From contig NZ_LMJF01000012.1 in assembly GCF_001429785.1 (NCBI RefSeq), positions 169,538-233,537 on the forward strand: a stretch of DNA of 64,000 nucleotides. The letters are read 5' to 3'. Numbering within the stretch: position 1 is the stretch's first letter; every line of letters starts with the position of its first letter. Origin of the DNA: Lysobacter sp. Root916 (GTDB lineage Bacteria > Pseudomonadota > Gammaproteobacteria > Xanthomonadales > Xanthomonadaceae). A model generated the notes under the pieces. It was given only the letters and a program-made list of their open reading frames with translations, had not been told where the DNA came from and made no database searches. This document shows, piece by piece, positions 27,589 through 37,837 of this stretch. The position numbers and the translations under genes are program-made.

Positions 27589-29019
27589 TTACTGGCGCGC
27601 CACGTCGCTCAGCGAAACCGCGACGCCGCTGCTGAAGGTCGACCACGCCGGCGTGCGCATCACGTTGCCGAAGCCGTCGATGCGCAGGGTGCCGGTGGCG
27701 CCGGTGATCTGACCGTCGGTGGCGGTCGCCATGCGTTCCAGATAGGCCGACAACAGCCAGGCGTCGTAGCCGAACGCGAACAGGCGCGCGGCCGGCCCGC
27801 GCGCGGTCGGCAGGGTCTGGCCGGCGGACGCCGCCGCCGGCAGGCCGCGCACGCCGCGGGTGGTCCAGGCTTCGGAGGGGAACACGATGCCGTCGAGCAC
27901 GCGGTCCTGTTCCGGCTTGCCGGTGCCCGACAGCACATAGGAGGTCGCCACGCGCGGCTTGCCGCCCAGGCCGGCCAGGGCCAGCTTGGGCATCAGCGTG
28001 CGCGCCGAGGCGCCCTTGACCGCAAGGAAGATCGCATCGACGCCGCCTTCTTTATTGGCGAACGGTGCGAAGTCGGCGGTGCCTTCGCCGACCACGTCGC
28101 TGATCGCGGCGCCGCGCTCGTTCAGGCGTGCGCGCAGCGCGGCCACCGCGCGGTTCTGACCGTCGTCGCCGCCGCCGACCACCAGCACGCGGCGCGCACC
28201 GCGGCCGAGCAGGTAGTCGGCCGCCGCGATGCCTTCGTCTTCCGGCGACAGCGAGAAGCTGGCATTGCCGGACGGCGGCGCGACGCTACCGCGGTTGAGC
28301 GCGAGCACCGGCAAAGGCAGCGCGCCCTTACCGAACAGCGCGCTGACCTCGTCGCGGCCGAGCGGGCCGACCACGAAATCGTTGCCCTCGGCGGCGGCCT
28401 TGTCGTAGGCGGCCAAGGTGCCGCCGGCGGTGCCGAGGGTGTCGTAGAACACCACGTCCGGACGTCGGCGGTTCTCGCCGTAGTAGCCGGCGAGGAAGCC
28501 GTCGCGCACCGGCGAGGCGGCGGTGGCCAGGCCGCCGGACAGCGGCAGCAGCACCGCGATCTTGTTCGGCGGGCGGTAGCCATCGCTGTCGGCCGGCGGG
28601 CGGCTGGGATCGAGGCGCAAATTGCGGTCGAACGGGCGCGGCAGCGGCAGGCCGCGGCGCAGCAGGGCACGGCCTGCGTAGTTGTAGAGCGGGTCGCCGG
28701 CCGGCAGCGCCGCGGCTTCGCGGGCCAGGCTGTCGTTGTCGAGCTGATTGAGCAGGCGCTCGATCTGGCTGTCGTTCTCGCTGCGCGCCGCGCCGCTGAG
28801 GGCGGCGCCGTTGCGCGCCAGCTCGGCGGCCTGCATCACCAACGGATGGCCGGCGGTCCGCGCCGGCGCCGGGCCCGTTTGGGTGGCTACCGTGCCGCAG
28901 CCCGCCAGCGCGAGGCCCAGCGCCAGAGCGGCCAAGGCGAACCGCGCGCCGCGCCAGCCGACCCGGCCGGCAGCGGTAGGCGTGAGGGGGGATCCTGCGA
29001 TCTCGAGCTGAAGGCGCAT
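27589..29019 (-). CDS. lpoA: Penicillin-binding protein activator LpoA (LppC family lipoprotein)
   Basis: An outer-membrane lipoprotein that activates the class A synthase PBP1A. The signal ends in LALAGC (Cys near residue 41, counting from the ATG used). The C-terminal half, from [16 protein letters not shown], is a periplasmic-binding-protein-like fold with [12 protein letters not shown] and [10 protein letters not shown]. At 476 residues it is much shorter than the enterobacterial protein (about 680), with a small helical N-domain. It is divergent from rsmI, the conserved rsmI / lpoA-yraN arrangement. Confidence 0.87.
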   Translation of the reverse strand: MRLQLEIAGSPLTPTAAGRVGWRGARFALAALALGLALAGCGTVATQTGPAPARTAGHPLVMQAAELARNGAALSGAARSENDSQIERLLNQLDNDSLAREAAALPAGDPLYNYAGRALLRRGLPLPRPFDRNLRLDPSRPPADSDGYRPPNKIAVLLPLSGGLATAASPVRDGFLAGYYGENRRRPDVVFYDTLGTAGGTLAAYDKAAAEGNDFVVGPLGRDEVSALFGKGALPLPVLALNRGSVAPPSGNASFSLSPEDEGIAAADYLLGRGARRVLVVGGGDDGQNRAVAALRARLNERGAAISDVVGEGTADFAPFANKEGGVDAIFLAVKGASARTLMPKLALAGLGGKPRVATSYVLSGTGKPEQDRVLDGIVFPSEAWTTRGVRGLPAAASAGQTLPTARGPAARLFAFGYDAWLLSAYLERMATATDGQITGATGTLRIDGFGNVMRTPAWSTFSSGVAVSLSDVARQ

Positions 29020-29096
29020 CGGCTTGCTTCCCGCCGCGACGCGGCGTTCCTTGGGGGACCGGTTAGGATTCTACCCGGCCCCGACACGGAAGCACG

Positions 29097-29921
29097 ATGC
29101 ACAGCCCCGGCACCCTTCACATCGTTGCGACCCCGATCGGCAACCTAGGCGACCTGTCGCCGCGCGCGCTGGAGACCCTGCGCGGAGTGGCCGCGATCTG
29201 CGCCGAGGACACCCGCCACACCCGTCAGCTGCTGTCCCACTTCGGCCTGGAGCGGCCGCTGCTGGCCCTGCACCAGCACAACGAGGACGCCCAGGCCGCG
29301 CAACTGATCGCGCGCCTGCAGGCCGGCGACTCGCTGGCGCTGGTGTCCGACGCCGGCACGCCCCTGGTCAGCGATCCCGGTTTCCGCCTGGTGCGCGCCG
29401 CGCGCGCGGCCGGCATCCGGGTCTCGCCGGTGCCCGGCGCCTGCGCCGCGATCGCCGCGCTCAGCGTGGCCGGGTTGGCCTCGGACCGGTTCGCGTTCGA
29501 AGGCTTCCTGCCGGCCAAGGCGTCCGCGCGCCGCGAGCGCCTGAGCCGGCTGGCGGCCGAACCGCGCACCTTGCTGTTCTACGAATCCGCGCATCGCATC
29601 GAAGAAGCCTTGGCCGACATGGCCGCCGCGTTCGGCGACGAGCGCCCGGCGGTGCTCGCGCGCGAGCTGACCAAACTGTTCGAGACCGTGCTCGACGGCA
29701 GCCTGGCGCAATTGCGCGAACGCGTCGCCGCCGATCCGAACCAGCGCAAGGGCGAGTTCGTGGTGATGATCGAAGGCGCTGGCGAAGACGCCGATGCGCA
29801 GATCGTCGAAGGGCGGCGGCTGTATGCGAAGCTGACCGAATACTTGAAGCCGTCGCAGGCCGCCAAAGTGGCGGCAGAGCTCAGCGGAGCATCGCGCAAG
29901 ATGCTATACGGCGGCGATTGA
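29097..29921 (+). CDS. rsmI: 16S rRNA 2'-O-methyltransferase RsmI
   Basis: Methylates the ribose of C1402 in 16S rRNA. The 274-residue protein has the tetrapyrrole-methylase fold with LHIVATPIGNLGDLSPRA, CAEDTRHTRQLL, LVSDAGTPLVSDPGF and YESAHRIEEALADM, all RsmI hallmarks. It is separated from the divergent lpoA by 77 bases. Confidence 0.96.
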   Translation: MHSPGTLHIVATPIGNLGDLSPRALETLRGVAAICAEDTRHTRQLLSHFGLERPLLALHQHNEDAQAAQLIARLQAGDSLALVSDAGTPLVSDPGFRLVRAARAAGIRVSPVPGACAAIAALSVAGLASDRFAFEGFLPAKASARRERLSRLAAEPRTLLFYESAHRIEEALADMAAAFGDERPAVLARELTKLFETVLDGSLAQLRERVAADPNQRKGEFVVMIEGAGEDADAQIVEGRRLYAKLTEYLKPSQAAKVAAELSGASRKMLYGGD

Positions 29922-30040
29922 GCGATCGGCGGGCGGTCTCGCAGTACCGCGCCCTGTATGCGGCGCGACCTTGCATTCGAGCTGCCGACGAGTTGCGCCG
30001 ATGCTGGCCGCAGCGAAGGCTTGTTCGCTTTCGCGGGCGG

Positions 30041-30382
30041 CTAATCCGCTTGCGTCGGGCGCGGGTGCAGCAGCGCGGCGACCAATCGACCCATCAGTTG
30101 CGGGCCGGCTAGTACCTGGAAGCTCCAGATGTCTTCGGACACGAAGATCGGCAGGCCGTTGAGCAGGATCACCCGCTCGCCGCCGTCGATACCGTACATC
30201 TGCTCCAGGTCGGTTTCGGTTTCGCGGATCGAGCGATACGCCGGCCAGAAGGCGTCACGCAAACGCTGTTCGGTCCAGTCGGGCAGGCGCTGGGCCAGGT
30301 CCTGGGCGCCGATCAGGCCGTGACGGCGCAACATGCCCAACGGATACAGCGGGTAATGGTCTTCCGGGTCGTCGCTATGCAT
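30041..30382 (-). CDS. Hypothetical protein, 113 residues
   Basis: A small acidic, soluble protein without a signal or membrane segment. Visible features are an N-terminal DDPEDHYPLYPLGMLRR, a helical middle and GERVILLNGLPIFVSEDIW. I recognise no family. Codon use and composition look like those of neighbouring genes, so it is probably real. It is divergent from rnpB. Confidence 0.6.
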   Translation of the reverse strand: MHSDDPEDHYPLYPLGMLRRHGLIGAQDLAQRLPDWTEQRLRDAFWPAYRSIRETETDLEQMYGIDGGERVILLNGLPIFVSEDIWSFQVLAGPQLMGRLVAALLHPRPTQAD

Positions 30383-30479
30383 GGGTTCCAGCCGATCCTT
30401 ACCTGAGCGCGCGCTTTGTGCGTTTTCGCCAATTTAGCCCCGCCGCGTCGGCGCGGCGTCCCACGTGCGACAATACGCG

Positions 30480-30843
<364 letters not shown>

Positions 30844-30845
<2 letters not shown>

Positions 30846-30903
30846 TTTTTTAGACGCCAGTGGCGTCTAAAAAAGCCCCAAAGTTTTCGTAGAAAACTTT
30901 GGG
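30844..30903. repeat. Two adjacent perfect hairpins after rnpB
   Basis: The first has 15-base arms (30844-30858 and 30862-30876) with loop AGT; the second has 12-base arms (30877-30888 and 30892-30903) with loop GTA. T and A runs lie inside the stems rather than after them, so they are not standard terminators, although six T residues directly follow the P1 stem of RNase P RNA. Confidence 0.85.
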
Positions 30904-30961
30904 CCCCAGGCCTCTTCTTCCAATCCCCGCCGCTTCGCGGCGCCCCCTTACTAAGGGGGGC

Positions 30962-31340
30962 ATTTCGTGCTGCGCACGAAATCCCTAACTTGCTGCGCAA
31001 GTTCGGGCCCCGCTATGTGCCTCCAATCCCCGCGGCTGTCGCCGCGCCCCCTTACTAAGGGGGCTCTCCATATCGAGCGGCGTCGCTGTGGTCGCTTCCT
31101 GTGGGAGCGGCGTGAGCCGCGATGTATTTCGTGCTGCGCACGAAATCCCAAACTTGCTGCGCAAGCTCGGGCCCCGCTATGTGCTTCCGATCCCTGCCGC
31201 TTCGCGGCGCCCCCTTACTATGGGGGGAGCATTTCGTGCTGCGCACGAAATCCCAAACTTGCTGCGCAAGTTCGGGCCCCGCTATGTGCCTCCAATCCCC
31301 GCGGCTGTCGCCGCGCCCCCATACTAAGGGGGCTCTCCAC
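30962..31340. repeat. Three copies of a ~108-base palindrome-rich repeat
   Basis: Copies lie at 30962-31070, 31126-31229 and 31231-31340; the first and third differ at about two positions. Each contains the hairpins ATTTCGTGC-TGC-GCACGAAAT and AACTTGC-TGC-GCAAGTT, a CGGGCCCCG centre and CCCCCTTACTAAGGGGG. A partial fourth copy (CCGCTTCGCGGCGCCCCC) lies at 30924-30960. A TGTGGGAGCGGCGTGAGCCGCG element at 31100-31121 separates copies one and two. Together with the next elements this fills the gap between rnpB and 31513. Confidence 0.88.
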
Positions 31341-31390
31341 GTTGTGGCGATGGCGGGGGCATTTGTACGTTTTATGGCTTGCGATTTTGC

Positions 31391-31427
31391 TCCCTCTCCC
31401 GTTTACGGGAGAGGGTTGGGGTGAGGG
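31391..31427. repeat. CCCTCTCCCG...CGGGAGAGGG palindrome
   Basis: CCCTCTCCCGTTTACGGGAGAGGG followed by TTGGGGTGAGGG is a small inverted repeat of a kind widespread in Xanthomonadaceae intergenic DNA (recognised from memory). Confidence 0.7.
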
Positions 31428-31512
31428 CACGCGGGGCATCGGGTTCGCGCCGAAATTCTCGTTTCGCGCGCTCTTTGTTTCGCGCATGCGCAGCGAAAAA
31501 TCGGCATGCGGA

Positions 31513-31575
31513 TTACTTCGCCAAACCGATCTGCTTCATGAAGGCCTGGTTGTCCCAGAACAGCCCCTTGCTATC
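31513..31575 (-). pseudogene. Possible remnant of a SnoaL-like protein C-terminus
   Basis: On the minus strand, the sequence reads LDSKGLFWDNQAFMKQIGLAK and then a TAA stop. It resembles the last strand and helix of SnoaL/NTF2-like proteins. No matching upstream coding sequence is present; repeats lie on its plus-strand left side and unrelated sequence upstream. The call is tentative. Confidence 0.25.
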
Positions 31576-31614
31576 GAGCCGCGACGCCGTAGGCGGCAAT
31601 GAGCTGCGCTTGCC

Positions 31615-32103
31615 TTATTCGTCCTCGCGGACGTGCAACTGCGCGATGGCCGAGTCCTTGAGGGTTCCGGGTTCCTTCTTAATCCTCCCGGCCTCCAGCG
31701 ACATCATTGCGTAGATGATCGGGCCAACGGCGCGCCTGTCGGCGTTGCCCGGCGCACCCACGTACCGGAACAGTCGCGGCTTCTTGTTCGGATTGTTGGG
31801 CACCCACACGCCGCCCTGCGTCTGGATGACTTGTCCGTCGCCGAGGAAGTTGACCAGCCGGAAGCAACCCTCGGGGCCGATGAAATAATCGCCGGACGAA
31901 TCCCGGTGCGCGACGCGGTAGGTGCATGCGCCCAGCGTGATGTTGGACGGCTGCCCTTTGTCGGTGAAGTAGTCCTGGGCGACGACGTCCTGCTCCAGGG
32001 TGAAGTAGCGCTTCGCGGCCTCGGCCGGCGCGGGCTTCGGTGGGCGGGCGTGACCGACGCCGAGGCTCGCGCATAAGACGATCAGAAGCAGCATCCATTT
32101 CAT
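31615..32103 (-). CDS. Secreted hypothetical protein, 162 residues
   Basis: The signal peptide is MKWMLLLIVLCASLGVGHA. The mature part begins proline-rich and contains two cysteines in LGACTYRVAHRDSSGDYFIG and PEGCFRLVNFLGDG, probably disulfide-bonded, and ends in a charged tail. No known family is recognised. It stands alone between the repeat cluster and the mraZ promoter region. Confidence 0.6.
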   Translation of the reverse strand: MKWMLLLIVLCASLGVGHARPPKPAPAEAAKRYFTLEQDVVAQDYFTDKGQPSNITLGACTYRVAHRDSSGDYFIGPEGCFRLVNFLGDGQVIQTQGGVWVPNNPNKKPRLFRYVGAPGNADRRAVGPIIYAMMSLEAGRIKKEPGTLKDSAIAQLHVREDE

Positions 32104-32435
32104 GTAGCGATCCCCAGCACCTGCGCCGACAGCGCCGTGAGCTTAGTAGCGCGCCCCGAGATTGTCGCGGGCGTGGCCGCGTGCCCCTAATCAGGATTCT
32201 GGCGCGGCGCGCTGGCGTTGGCAGGTCGGCCCCGGATCGCCCGGCTCATCGTCCCAATTTGAGTGTTGCGGCGCAGCAGGCTGGCTGCCGGGCGGCCGCA
32301 GATTGCGACGGCGGTCAAACTAATCGCCAGAATCTCAAAATATGAGACGAAACAAAGGTTAGTGGATAAGTCTTGAATAAAACTCTGAAGATTGCCGCAA
32401 GCCATTGATGCGCCTAGCGAAATTCCGTCTCAAAA
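32104..32435. other. Non-coding interval upstream of the mraZ promoter
   Basis: No convincing gene is seen. The right half (32325-32400) is clearly AT-richer than its surroundings and contains the inverted repeat TCTCAAAATATGAGA, which could be a regulator site. Confidence 0.4.
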
Positions 32436-32439
32436 GTTG

Positions 32440-32489
32440 TTGACAACCTTGTGCGCAGTGCTAAGGTGGGCATCCGAGGGAAAACCGGG
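32440..32489 (+). promoter_or_regulatory. dcw cluster promoter with MraZ-box repeats
   Basis: TTGACA at 32440-32445 is a consensus -35; TAAGGT at 32462-32467 is a plausible -10 after 16 bases. Three GGG-containing direct repeats follow at a helical period: TGGG (32467), AGGG (32477) and CGGG (32486). MraZ in Escherichia coli binds TGGG repeats with about 10-base spacing ahead of its own gene, so this is a likely autoregulatory operator. A 120-base leader separates it from mraZ. Confidence 0.6.
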
Positions 32490-32612
32490 TTTTTTGTGGT
32501 TTTTTCGGAGGCCTTGGCCGCCGGTTGGCGGCCAGTACGCAGGTGATCCGTCGCGAGGCGGACCTAACCAGGCGACCCATCCGGTAGAGAGGGGCGCCGC
32601 ACAAGGTGGGCA

Positions 32613-33059
32613 ATGTTCCAGGGCGAAACCGCCATCACGATCGACGACAAGGGCCGGCTAGCGGTGCCCACCGCTTACCGGGACCTTGTCGCGCGCGATT
32701 GCGGCAACCGTCTGGTCATCACCTACAACCCGTTCGAGGCCGGCAGCCTCTATCTCTATCCGCTGGCGATCTGGGAGCGCGTGCGCGACCAGGTCAACGC
32801 CCTGCCCAAGGCCAAGAAGGTCAACCGCAACATCCAGCTCAAGCTGGTCGGCGCGGCCTCCTTTGTCGAGCTCGACGGCAACGGCCGCATCACCGTGCCG
32901 GCCAGCCATCGCGCCGCCGTGGGCATAGAGAAGAAGGCCGTGCTGCTGGGCATGGGCGACAAATTCGAGTTGTGGAGCGAGCAGGCGCATCACGCCCAGA
33001 TCCGTCAGACCATTACCGACGACGATCTGAGCGACGAGCTGCTCGACCTGCAGCTGTGA
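32613..33059 (+). CDS. mraZ: Transcriptional regulator MraZ
   Basis: A 148-residue DNA-binding protein with two SpoVT-AbrB-like MraZ domains: [20 protein letters not shown] at the start, and [15 protein letters not shown] in the second half. It forms ring-shaped oligomers and represses the division and cell wall cluster it heads. Its stop overlaps the rsmH start. Confidence 0.96.
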   Translation: MFQGETAITIDDKGRLAVPTAYRDLVARDCGNRLVITYNPFEAGSLYLYPLAIWERVRDQVNALPKAKKVNRNIQLKLVGAASFVELDGNGRITVPASHRAAVGIEKKAVLLGMGDKFELWSEQAHHAQIRQTITDDDLSDELLDLQL

Positions 33060-34141
33060 CGGGCGGTGGCATGGAGCGCCCGGGTGCGCGGTCCGGCCAC
33101 CTCCCCGTGATGTATCGGCAGGTCCTGGACGGCTTGCGCATCGACGGGAGTGGGACGTACCTGGATGGCACGTTCGGCCGTGGCGGTCATGCGCGCGGCG
33201 TACTCGATCAACTCGGCGCCGGAGGCCGGCTGCTGCTGATGGACAAGGATCCCGAAGCGATCGCCGTCGCCGAACGCGAGTTCGGCGCCGATCCGCGCGT
33301 GGCGATCTTCCGCGGCAGCTTCGCCCAGCTCGCGCATTGGGATGCGGCCGAGTCCGGTCTGGACGGCGTGCTGCTGGACCTGGGCGTGTCCTCGCCGCAG
33401 TTGGACGTGGCCGAGCGCGGTTTCAGCTTCGGCAAGGACGGTCCGCTGGACATGCGCATGGACCCCGACAGCGGTGAGAGCGCGGCCCAGTGGCTGGCGC
33501 GCGCGGACGATCGCGAGATCGCCGATGTGCTGTGGACCTACGGCGAAGAGCGCCAGAGCCGGCGCATCGCGCGCGCGATCGTCGCCCGTCGCGGCGAGCA
33601 GCCGCTGACCCGCACCGCCCAGCTGGCCGACCTGATCGCCTCGGTGGTGCCGCGCGGCGGCGACAAGATCCATCCGGCCACGCGTAGCTTCCAGGCCATC
33701 CGCATCCACATCAATCGCGAGCTGGCCGATCTGGAGACCGGGTTGGACGGCGCGTTGGCGCGGCTCAAGCCCGGCGGCCGCCTGGCGGTGATCAGCTTCC
33801 ATTCGCTGGAGGACCGCATCGTCAAGCAGTTCATCCTGCGCCACAGCAAGGCCCCGCCGGCCAACCGGCGCATGCCGATCGAGATCGCGTTCACGCCGAC
33901 CCTGCTGGCGGTTGGCGGCGCCCAGAAGGCGCTGGACGAAGAAACCGCCGACAACCCGCGCGCGCGCAGCGCGGTGCTGCGCGTGGCCGAGAAGCTGGGA
34001 GAGCGGGAAATCGGGAATCGGGAATCGGGAATCGGCACGGCGAAAGCCCAAGCCGCTGACGATGTGCCCGGGGCCTTGCTTGTCCGATTCCCGATTCCCG
34101 ATTCCCGACTCCCGGCGCCACCGGCGGGAGGCGCCCAGTGA
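33056..34141 (+). CDS. rsmH: 16S rRNA (C1402-N4) methyltransferase RsmH
   Basis: Adds the N4 methyl of m4Cm1402, the same nucleotide RsmI modifies. Motifs include [25 protein letters not shown] (SAM binding), [32 protein letters not shown] and [16 protein letters not shown] used GTG 33056, which overlaps the mraZ stop as GTGA; ATG 33071 is an alternative. After the usual family end ([15 protein letters not shown]) the protein carries about 45 extra residues encoded by an inverted repeat, giving 361 in total. Confidence 0.94.
   Translation: MTGGGMERPGARSGHLPVMYRQVLDGLRIDGSGTYLDGTFGRGGHARGVLDQLGAGGRLLLMDKDPEAIAVAEREFGADPRVAIFRGSFAQLAHWDAAESGLDGVLLDLGVSSPQLDVAERGFSFGKDGPLDMRMDPDSGESAAQWLARADDREIADVLWTYGEERQSRRIARAIVARRGEQPLTRTAQLADLIASVVPRGGDKIHPATRSFQAIRIHINRELADLETGLDGALARLKPGGRLAVISFHSLEDRIVKQFILRHSKAPPANRRMPIEIAFTPTLLAVGGAQKALDEETADNPRARSAVLRVAEKLGEREIGNRESGIGTAKAQAADDVPGALLVRFPIPDSRLPAPPAGGAQ
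34004..34115. repeat. GGGAATC inverted repeat inside rsmH
   Basis: The left arm, ending at about 34035, repeats CGGGAAT three times; the right arm 34084-34115 is its reverse complement (GATTCCC units). The whole element is read in frame as the RsmH C-terminal tail. The same family occurs between ftsA and ftsZ and after secA. Confidence 0.9.
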
Positions 34142-34401
34142 TGCGCCTGCTCGTGACCGTGCTGGTGGTGGCCAACGTGGCCTCGGCCCTGGCCGTGGTC
34201 TATGCGCGCCATCAGCACCGCCAGTACTTCGTCCAGATCAACAAGCTCGACCGCGAGCGCGACGAGCTCAACATCGAATTCGGCCGCCTGCAGCTGGAGC
34301 AGGCGACCTGGGCCGAGAGCAATCGCATCGATCAGGTCGCGCGCGATCGCCTGGGCATGAAGTTCCCGGAAGGCGTCGAAACCGTGGTGATCAAGCCATG
34401 A
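34138..34401 (+). CDS. ftsL: Cell division protein FtsL
   Basis: A small bitopic protein (87 residues from GTG 34138, 86 from ATG 34141) that forms the FtsQLB complex activating septal wall synthesis. A membrane helix at about 2-22 is followed by a heptad-rich coiled coil ([20 protein letters not shown]) and the conserved [11 protein letters not shown] segment. It overlaps rsmH at its start and ftsI at its end. Confidence 0.92.
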   Translation: MMRLLVTVLVVANVASALAVVYARHQHRQYFVQINKLDRERDELNIEFGRLQLEQATWAESNRIDQVARDRLGMKFPEGVETVVIKP

Positions 34402-36362
34402 GCGGCCGGCGCGACGACCACCGCAGCGGCCCGCTGGACCGCCTGCTGGGCGAGCGCGGCAAGCGCCAGGGCCCGTATTCGCGCGGCCCTTCGGATCGCG
34501 GCGCGGGCAAGCCGCGCGGGCGCGCGCGCTTCGACCTGCGCAATCGCCTGCTGATCGTCGGCGGCACTCTGGGCCTGTGCGCGCTGGCGCTGGTCGGGCG
34601 CGCGTTCTATCTGCAGGTGATCGGCAACGATTTCTACCGCCAGCAGGGCGACGCGCGCGCGCTACGCGAGATTCCGATCCCGACCTCGCGCGGCATGATC
34701 ACCGACCGCAACGGCGAGCCGCTGGCGGTGTCGACGCCGGTCGAGTCGATCTGGGGCAATCCCAAGGAACTGTTGAAGAACCCGGCGCGCCTGCCGGAGC
34801 TGGCGGCGGCGCTGGGCGTGCCCACCGATTACCTGACCCGCAAGCTCAGCCAGCGTTCGGGCAAGGAGTTCTTGTACCTCAAGCGCCGGATCAATCCGGA
34901 CGAGGCCCACCGCATCCTCGCGCGCAAGATCCCGGGCGTGTTCTCGCAGCGCGAGTTCCGTCGCTTCTACCCGCAGGGCGAAGCGATGGCGCACGTGCTG
35001 GGCTTCACCAATATCGACGACCGCGGCCAGGAAGGGCTGGAGCTGGCCTTCGACGACTGGTTGCGCGGCAAGCCGGGCGCCAAGCGCGTGATCCGCGACG
35101 GCGCCGGCCGCATCATCGAGAACGTCGATCTGGTCAAGTCGGCCGAGCCCGGCCACGACCTGACCCTGACCATCGACCGTCGCATCCAGTACCTGACCTA
35201 CCGCGAACTGCGCCGCGCCCTGCTCGAGACCGGCGCCAGCAGCGGTTCGGCGGTGGTGCTGGACGTCGACACCGGCGAGGTCTTGGCGATGGCCAACCTG
35301 CCGACCTACAACCCGAACCTGCTCGGTTCCGGCAACCCCGACACCCATCGCAACCGCGCGGTCACCGACGTGGTCGAACCGGGTTCGACCATGAAGCCGA
35401 TCACCATCGCGGCGGCCCTGCAGTCGGGCCGGGTCACCCCCAACACCATCGTCGATACCCGCCCGGGCTCGATGCCCAACGGCCGTTACCGCATCAACGA
35501 CACGCACAACTACGGCGTGCTGACGGTTACCGGCGTGATCACCAAGAGCTCCAACGTCGGCGCCGCCAAGCTCGCGCTGCCGTTGCCGAACGACTACTAC
35601 TATCAGTTCGTGAAGGGCTTCGGTTACGGCCGCAAGCCCGAAAGCGGCTTCCCGGGCGAATCCTCTGGCGTGCTGATGCCGCCGGACCGCTGGAGCGGCA
35701 CCACCAAGGCGACCATGTCCTACGGCTACGGCCTGTCGGCGACGCCTCTGCAGATCGCGATGGCCTACGCAGCGATGGCCAACGGCGGCAAGCTGATCGC
35801 GCCGACCTTCGTGCGCGGCCAGCGCAACGAGCCGCAGCAGGCGATGGATCCGAAGGTCTCGGCTGAGGTCATGCGCATGATGCAGACCGTGACCGAGCCC
35901 GGCGGCACCGCCAAGGCCGCGGCGATCCTGGGCTACCACGTCGCCGGCAAGACCGGCACCGCGCGCAAATTCAGCGGCACCGGCGGTTATTCCAACAAGT
36001 ACATCTCGCTGTTCGCCGGCGTGGTGCCGGTCAAGCGTCCGCGTTTCGCCATGACCGTGGTCATCAGCGAGCCGGATCCGTCGATGCGCGGCTATTACGG
36101 CGGCTCGGTGTCCGGCCCGGTGTTCCGCAACGTCATGGACGGCGCCCTGCGCCTGATGGACGTGGCGCCCGACGACATCGACACCTGGCTGGCTGCGCAG
36201 TCGGCAGCCGAAGCCAAGCGGCTCAAGGCCAACGGCGGCAAGCCCAGCGGCCCGGTGCTGCCGATCGACGCCGAAAGCGTGAGCGAGAACATCGAAGAAT
36301 TGCCCGCCGATCTGCCGCCGGTGGCGGCGGGCGCGGTCGCGCCGCTCGGAGCCGGGCGATGA
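34398..36362 (+). CDS. ftsI: Septal peptidoglycan transpeptidase FtsI (PBP3)
   Basis: A 654-residue class B penicillin-binding protein that crosslinks septal peptidoglycan with FtsW. A basic cytoplasmic tail of about 48 residues precedes the membrane helix ([17 protein letters not shown]). The dimerisation module follows ([20 protein letters not shown]). The transpeptidase domain has the catalytic serine in STMK (residues 330-333), SSN at 384 onward and KTG at 518. The C-terminal extension after about 590 is proline- and alanine-rich. ATGA overlaps link it to ftsL and murE. Confidence 0.97.
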   Translation: MSGRRDDHRSGPLDRLLGERGKRQGPYSRGPSDRGAGKPRGRARFDLRNRLLIVGGTLGLCALALVGRAFYLQVIGNDFYRQQGDARALREIPIPTSRGMITDRNGEPLAVSTPVESIWGNPKELLKNPARLPELAAALGVPTDYLTRKLSQRSGKEFLYLKRRINPDEAHRILARKIPGVFSQREFRRFYPQGEAMAHVLGFTNIDDRGQEGLELAFDDWLRGKPGAKRVIRDGAGRIIENVDLVKSAEPGHDLTLTIDRRIQYLTYRELRRALLETGASSGSAVVLDVDTGEVLAMANLPTYNPNLLGSGNPDTHRNRAVTDVVEPGSTMKPITIAAALQSGRVTPNTIVDTRPGSMPNGRYRINDTHNYGVLTVTGVITKSSNVGAAKLALPLPNDYYYQFVKGFGYGRKPESGFPGESSGVLMPPDRWSGTTKATMSYGYGLSATPLQIAMAYAAMANGGKLIAPTFVRGQRNEPQQAMDPKVSAEVMRMMQTVTEPGGTAKAAAILGYHVAGKTGTARKFSGTGGYSNKYISLFAGVVPVKRPRFAMTVVISEPDPSMRGYYGGSVSGPVFRNVMDGALRLMDVAPDDIDTWLAAQSAAEAKRLKANGGKPSGPVLPIDAESVSENIEELPADLPPVAAGAVAPLGAGR

Positions 36363-37837
36363 ACGCCGCGCGCCGCGCCATGCCGCTGACCGAACTGCTG
36401 CCCGACGTGGCGGCGGTGCCGGCCGGCCTGAGCATCACCGGGCTCACCCTGGACAGCCGCGCGGTGCGCGCGGGCGATGCCTTCGTCGCGATCGCCGGCT
36501 TCGGCGCGCACGGGCTTAAGTTCGTCGCCCAGGCGCGTGCCGCCGGCGCCAGCGCGATCCTGTTCGAGCCGCCCGCGCCGCAAGACCTGCCGGCGCCCGA
36601 CGACGCCATCGCCGTGCCGGGCTTGCGCGCGCGCCTGGGCGAGATGGGCGACCAATTCCATGGCCGCGCCAGCGCCGCGATGAGCATGGTCGGGGTGACC
36701 GGCACCAACGGCAAAACTTCGACCGTGCAGTTGCTGGCGCAGGCCTGGAATCTGCGCGGCCTGCGTTGCGGCACCATCGGCACGCTCGGCGCCGGGCTTT
36801 ACGGCCAGATCGTGCCGACCGGCTTCACCACTCCGCTGGTGCTGCAGCTGCACGAGCTGCTGGCCGACATGCACGATGCCGGCGCCCAGGCGGTGGCGAT
36901 GGAAGTCAGCTCGCACGCGCTCGATCAGGGTCGCGTCGACGGCGTGCATTTCGATGTCGGCGTGTTCACCAATCTCACCCGCGACCACCTCGACTACCAC
37001 GGCGATATGGCCAGCTACGGCGCGGCCAAGGCGCGGCTGTTCGCGTGGCCGGGTCTGAAGGCGGGCGCGATCAACCTGGACGACGAGTTCGGGCGCACGC
37101 TGCACGCGGGACTGTCCGCGAGCGTGCGTGCGATCGGCCTGAGCTCGCGCGGCGCCGACGGCGCCGACCTGCGCGCCGAGCGCCTGAGCCTGGACAACCG
37201 CGGCATCGGCTTCGACCTGGTGGTCGACGGCCAGGTGCACGCGGTGGCCTCGCCACTGCTGGGCCGTTTCAATGTCGACAACCTGCTGGCGGTCGCGGGC
37301 GCACTGTACGCGCTGGGCGATGCGCCCGCGCAGATCGCCGCGACGCTGTCGCAGCTGCAGCCGATCCACGGCCGCATGAACCGCCTCGGCGGCGACGGCC
37401 GCCCGCTGGTGGTGATCGACTACGCGCACACGCCCGACGCGCTGGATCAGGCCCTGAGCTCGCTGCGCGGTCACGCGCGCGCGCGCCTGATCTGCGTATT
37501 CGGCTGCGGCGGCGAACGCGACCGCGGCAAGCGCCCGCAGATGGCCGCGATCGCCGAGGCGCGCGCGGACACGGTCGTGGTCACCGACGACAACCCGCGC
37601 GGCGAGAACGGCGACGCCATCGTCGCCGACATCGTCGCCGGCTTCGCCCATCCCGAACGCGCGATCGTGCTGCGCGACCGCGCCGCCGCGATCGCCCGCG
37701 CGATCGCCGATGCCGGCGCCGACGACATCGTGCTGGTGGCCGGCAAGGGCCACGAGCCCTATCAGGAAATCGACGGTGTGAAGCACGCCTTCGACGACAC
37801 CGACGTCGCGCGCGCGGCGCTGGAGGCGCGAGCATGA
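36359..37837 (+). CDS. murE: UDP-MurNAc-tripeptide synthetase (meso-diaminopimelate-adding)
   Basis: ATP-dependent ligase adding the third amino acid to UDP-MurNAc-dipeptide. The ATP loop is [24 protein letters not shown] and [12 protein letters not shown] bind the UDP substrate; DDNPRGE carries the DNPR motif that selects meso-diaminopimelate rather than lysine. Length is 492 residues. It overlaps ftsI and murF by four bases each. Confidence 0.97.
   Translation: MNAARRAMPLTELLPDVAAVPAGLSITGLTLDSRAVRAGDAFVAIAGFGAHGLKFVAQARAAGASAILFEPPAPQDLPAPDDAIAVPGLRARLGEMGDQFHGRASAAMSMVGVTGTNGKTSTVQLLAQAWNLRGLRCGTIGTLGAGLYGQIVPTGFTTPLVLQLHELLADMHDAGAQAVAMEVSSHALDQGRVDGVHFDVGVFTNLTRDHLDYHGDMASYGAAKARLFAWPGLKAGAINLDDEFGRTLHAGLSASVRAIGLSSRGADGADLRAERLSLDNRGIGFDLVVDGQVHAVASPLLGRFNVDNLLAVAGALYALGDAPAQIAATLSQLQPIHGRMNRLGGDGRPLVVIDYAHTPDALDQALSSLRGHARARLICVFGCGGERDRGKRPQMAAIAEARADTVVVTDDNPRGENGDAIVADIVAGFAHPERAIVLRDRAAAIARAIADAGADDIVLVAGKGHEPYQEIDGVKHAFDDTDVARAALEARA

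Noticed and set aside
30962-31340. CRISPR array
   Set aside because: Units are about 108 bases, internally palindromic and without unique spacers of constant length; no cas genes are in the window.
30962-31602. Open frames across the palindrome cluster
   Set aside because: The translations are repeats of the same palindromic DNA unit and change frame between copies; they do not look like proteins.
32187-32405. A 72-codon minus-strand frame upstream of mraZ
   Set aside because: It crosses the AT-rich presumed regulatory region and shows no domain or start signals.
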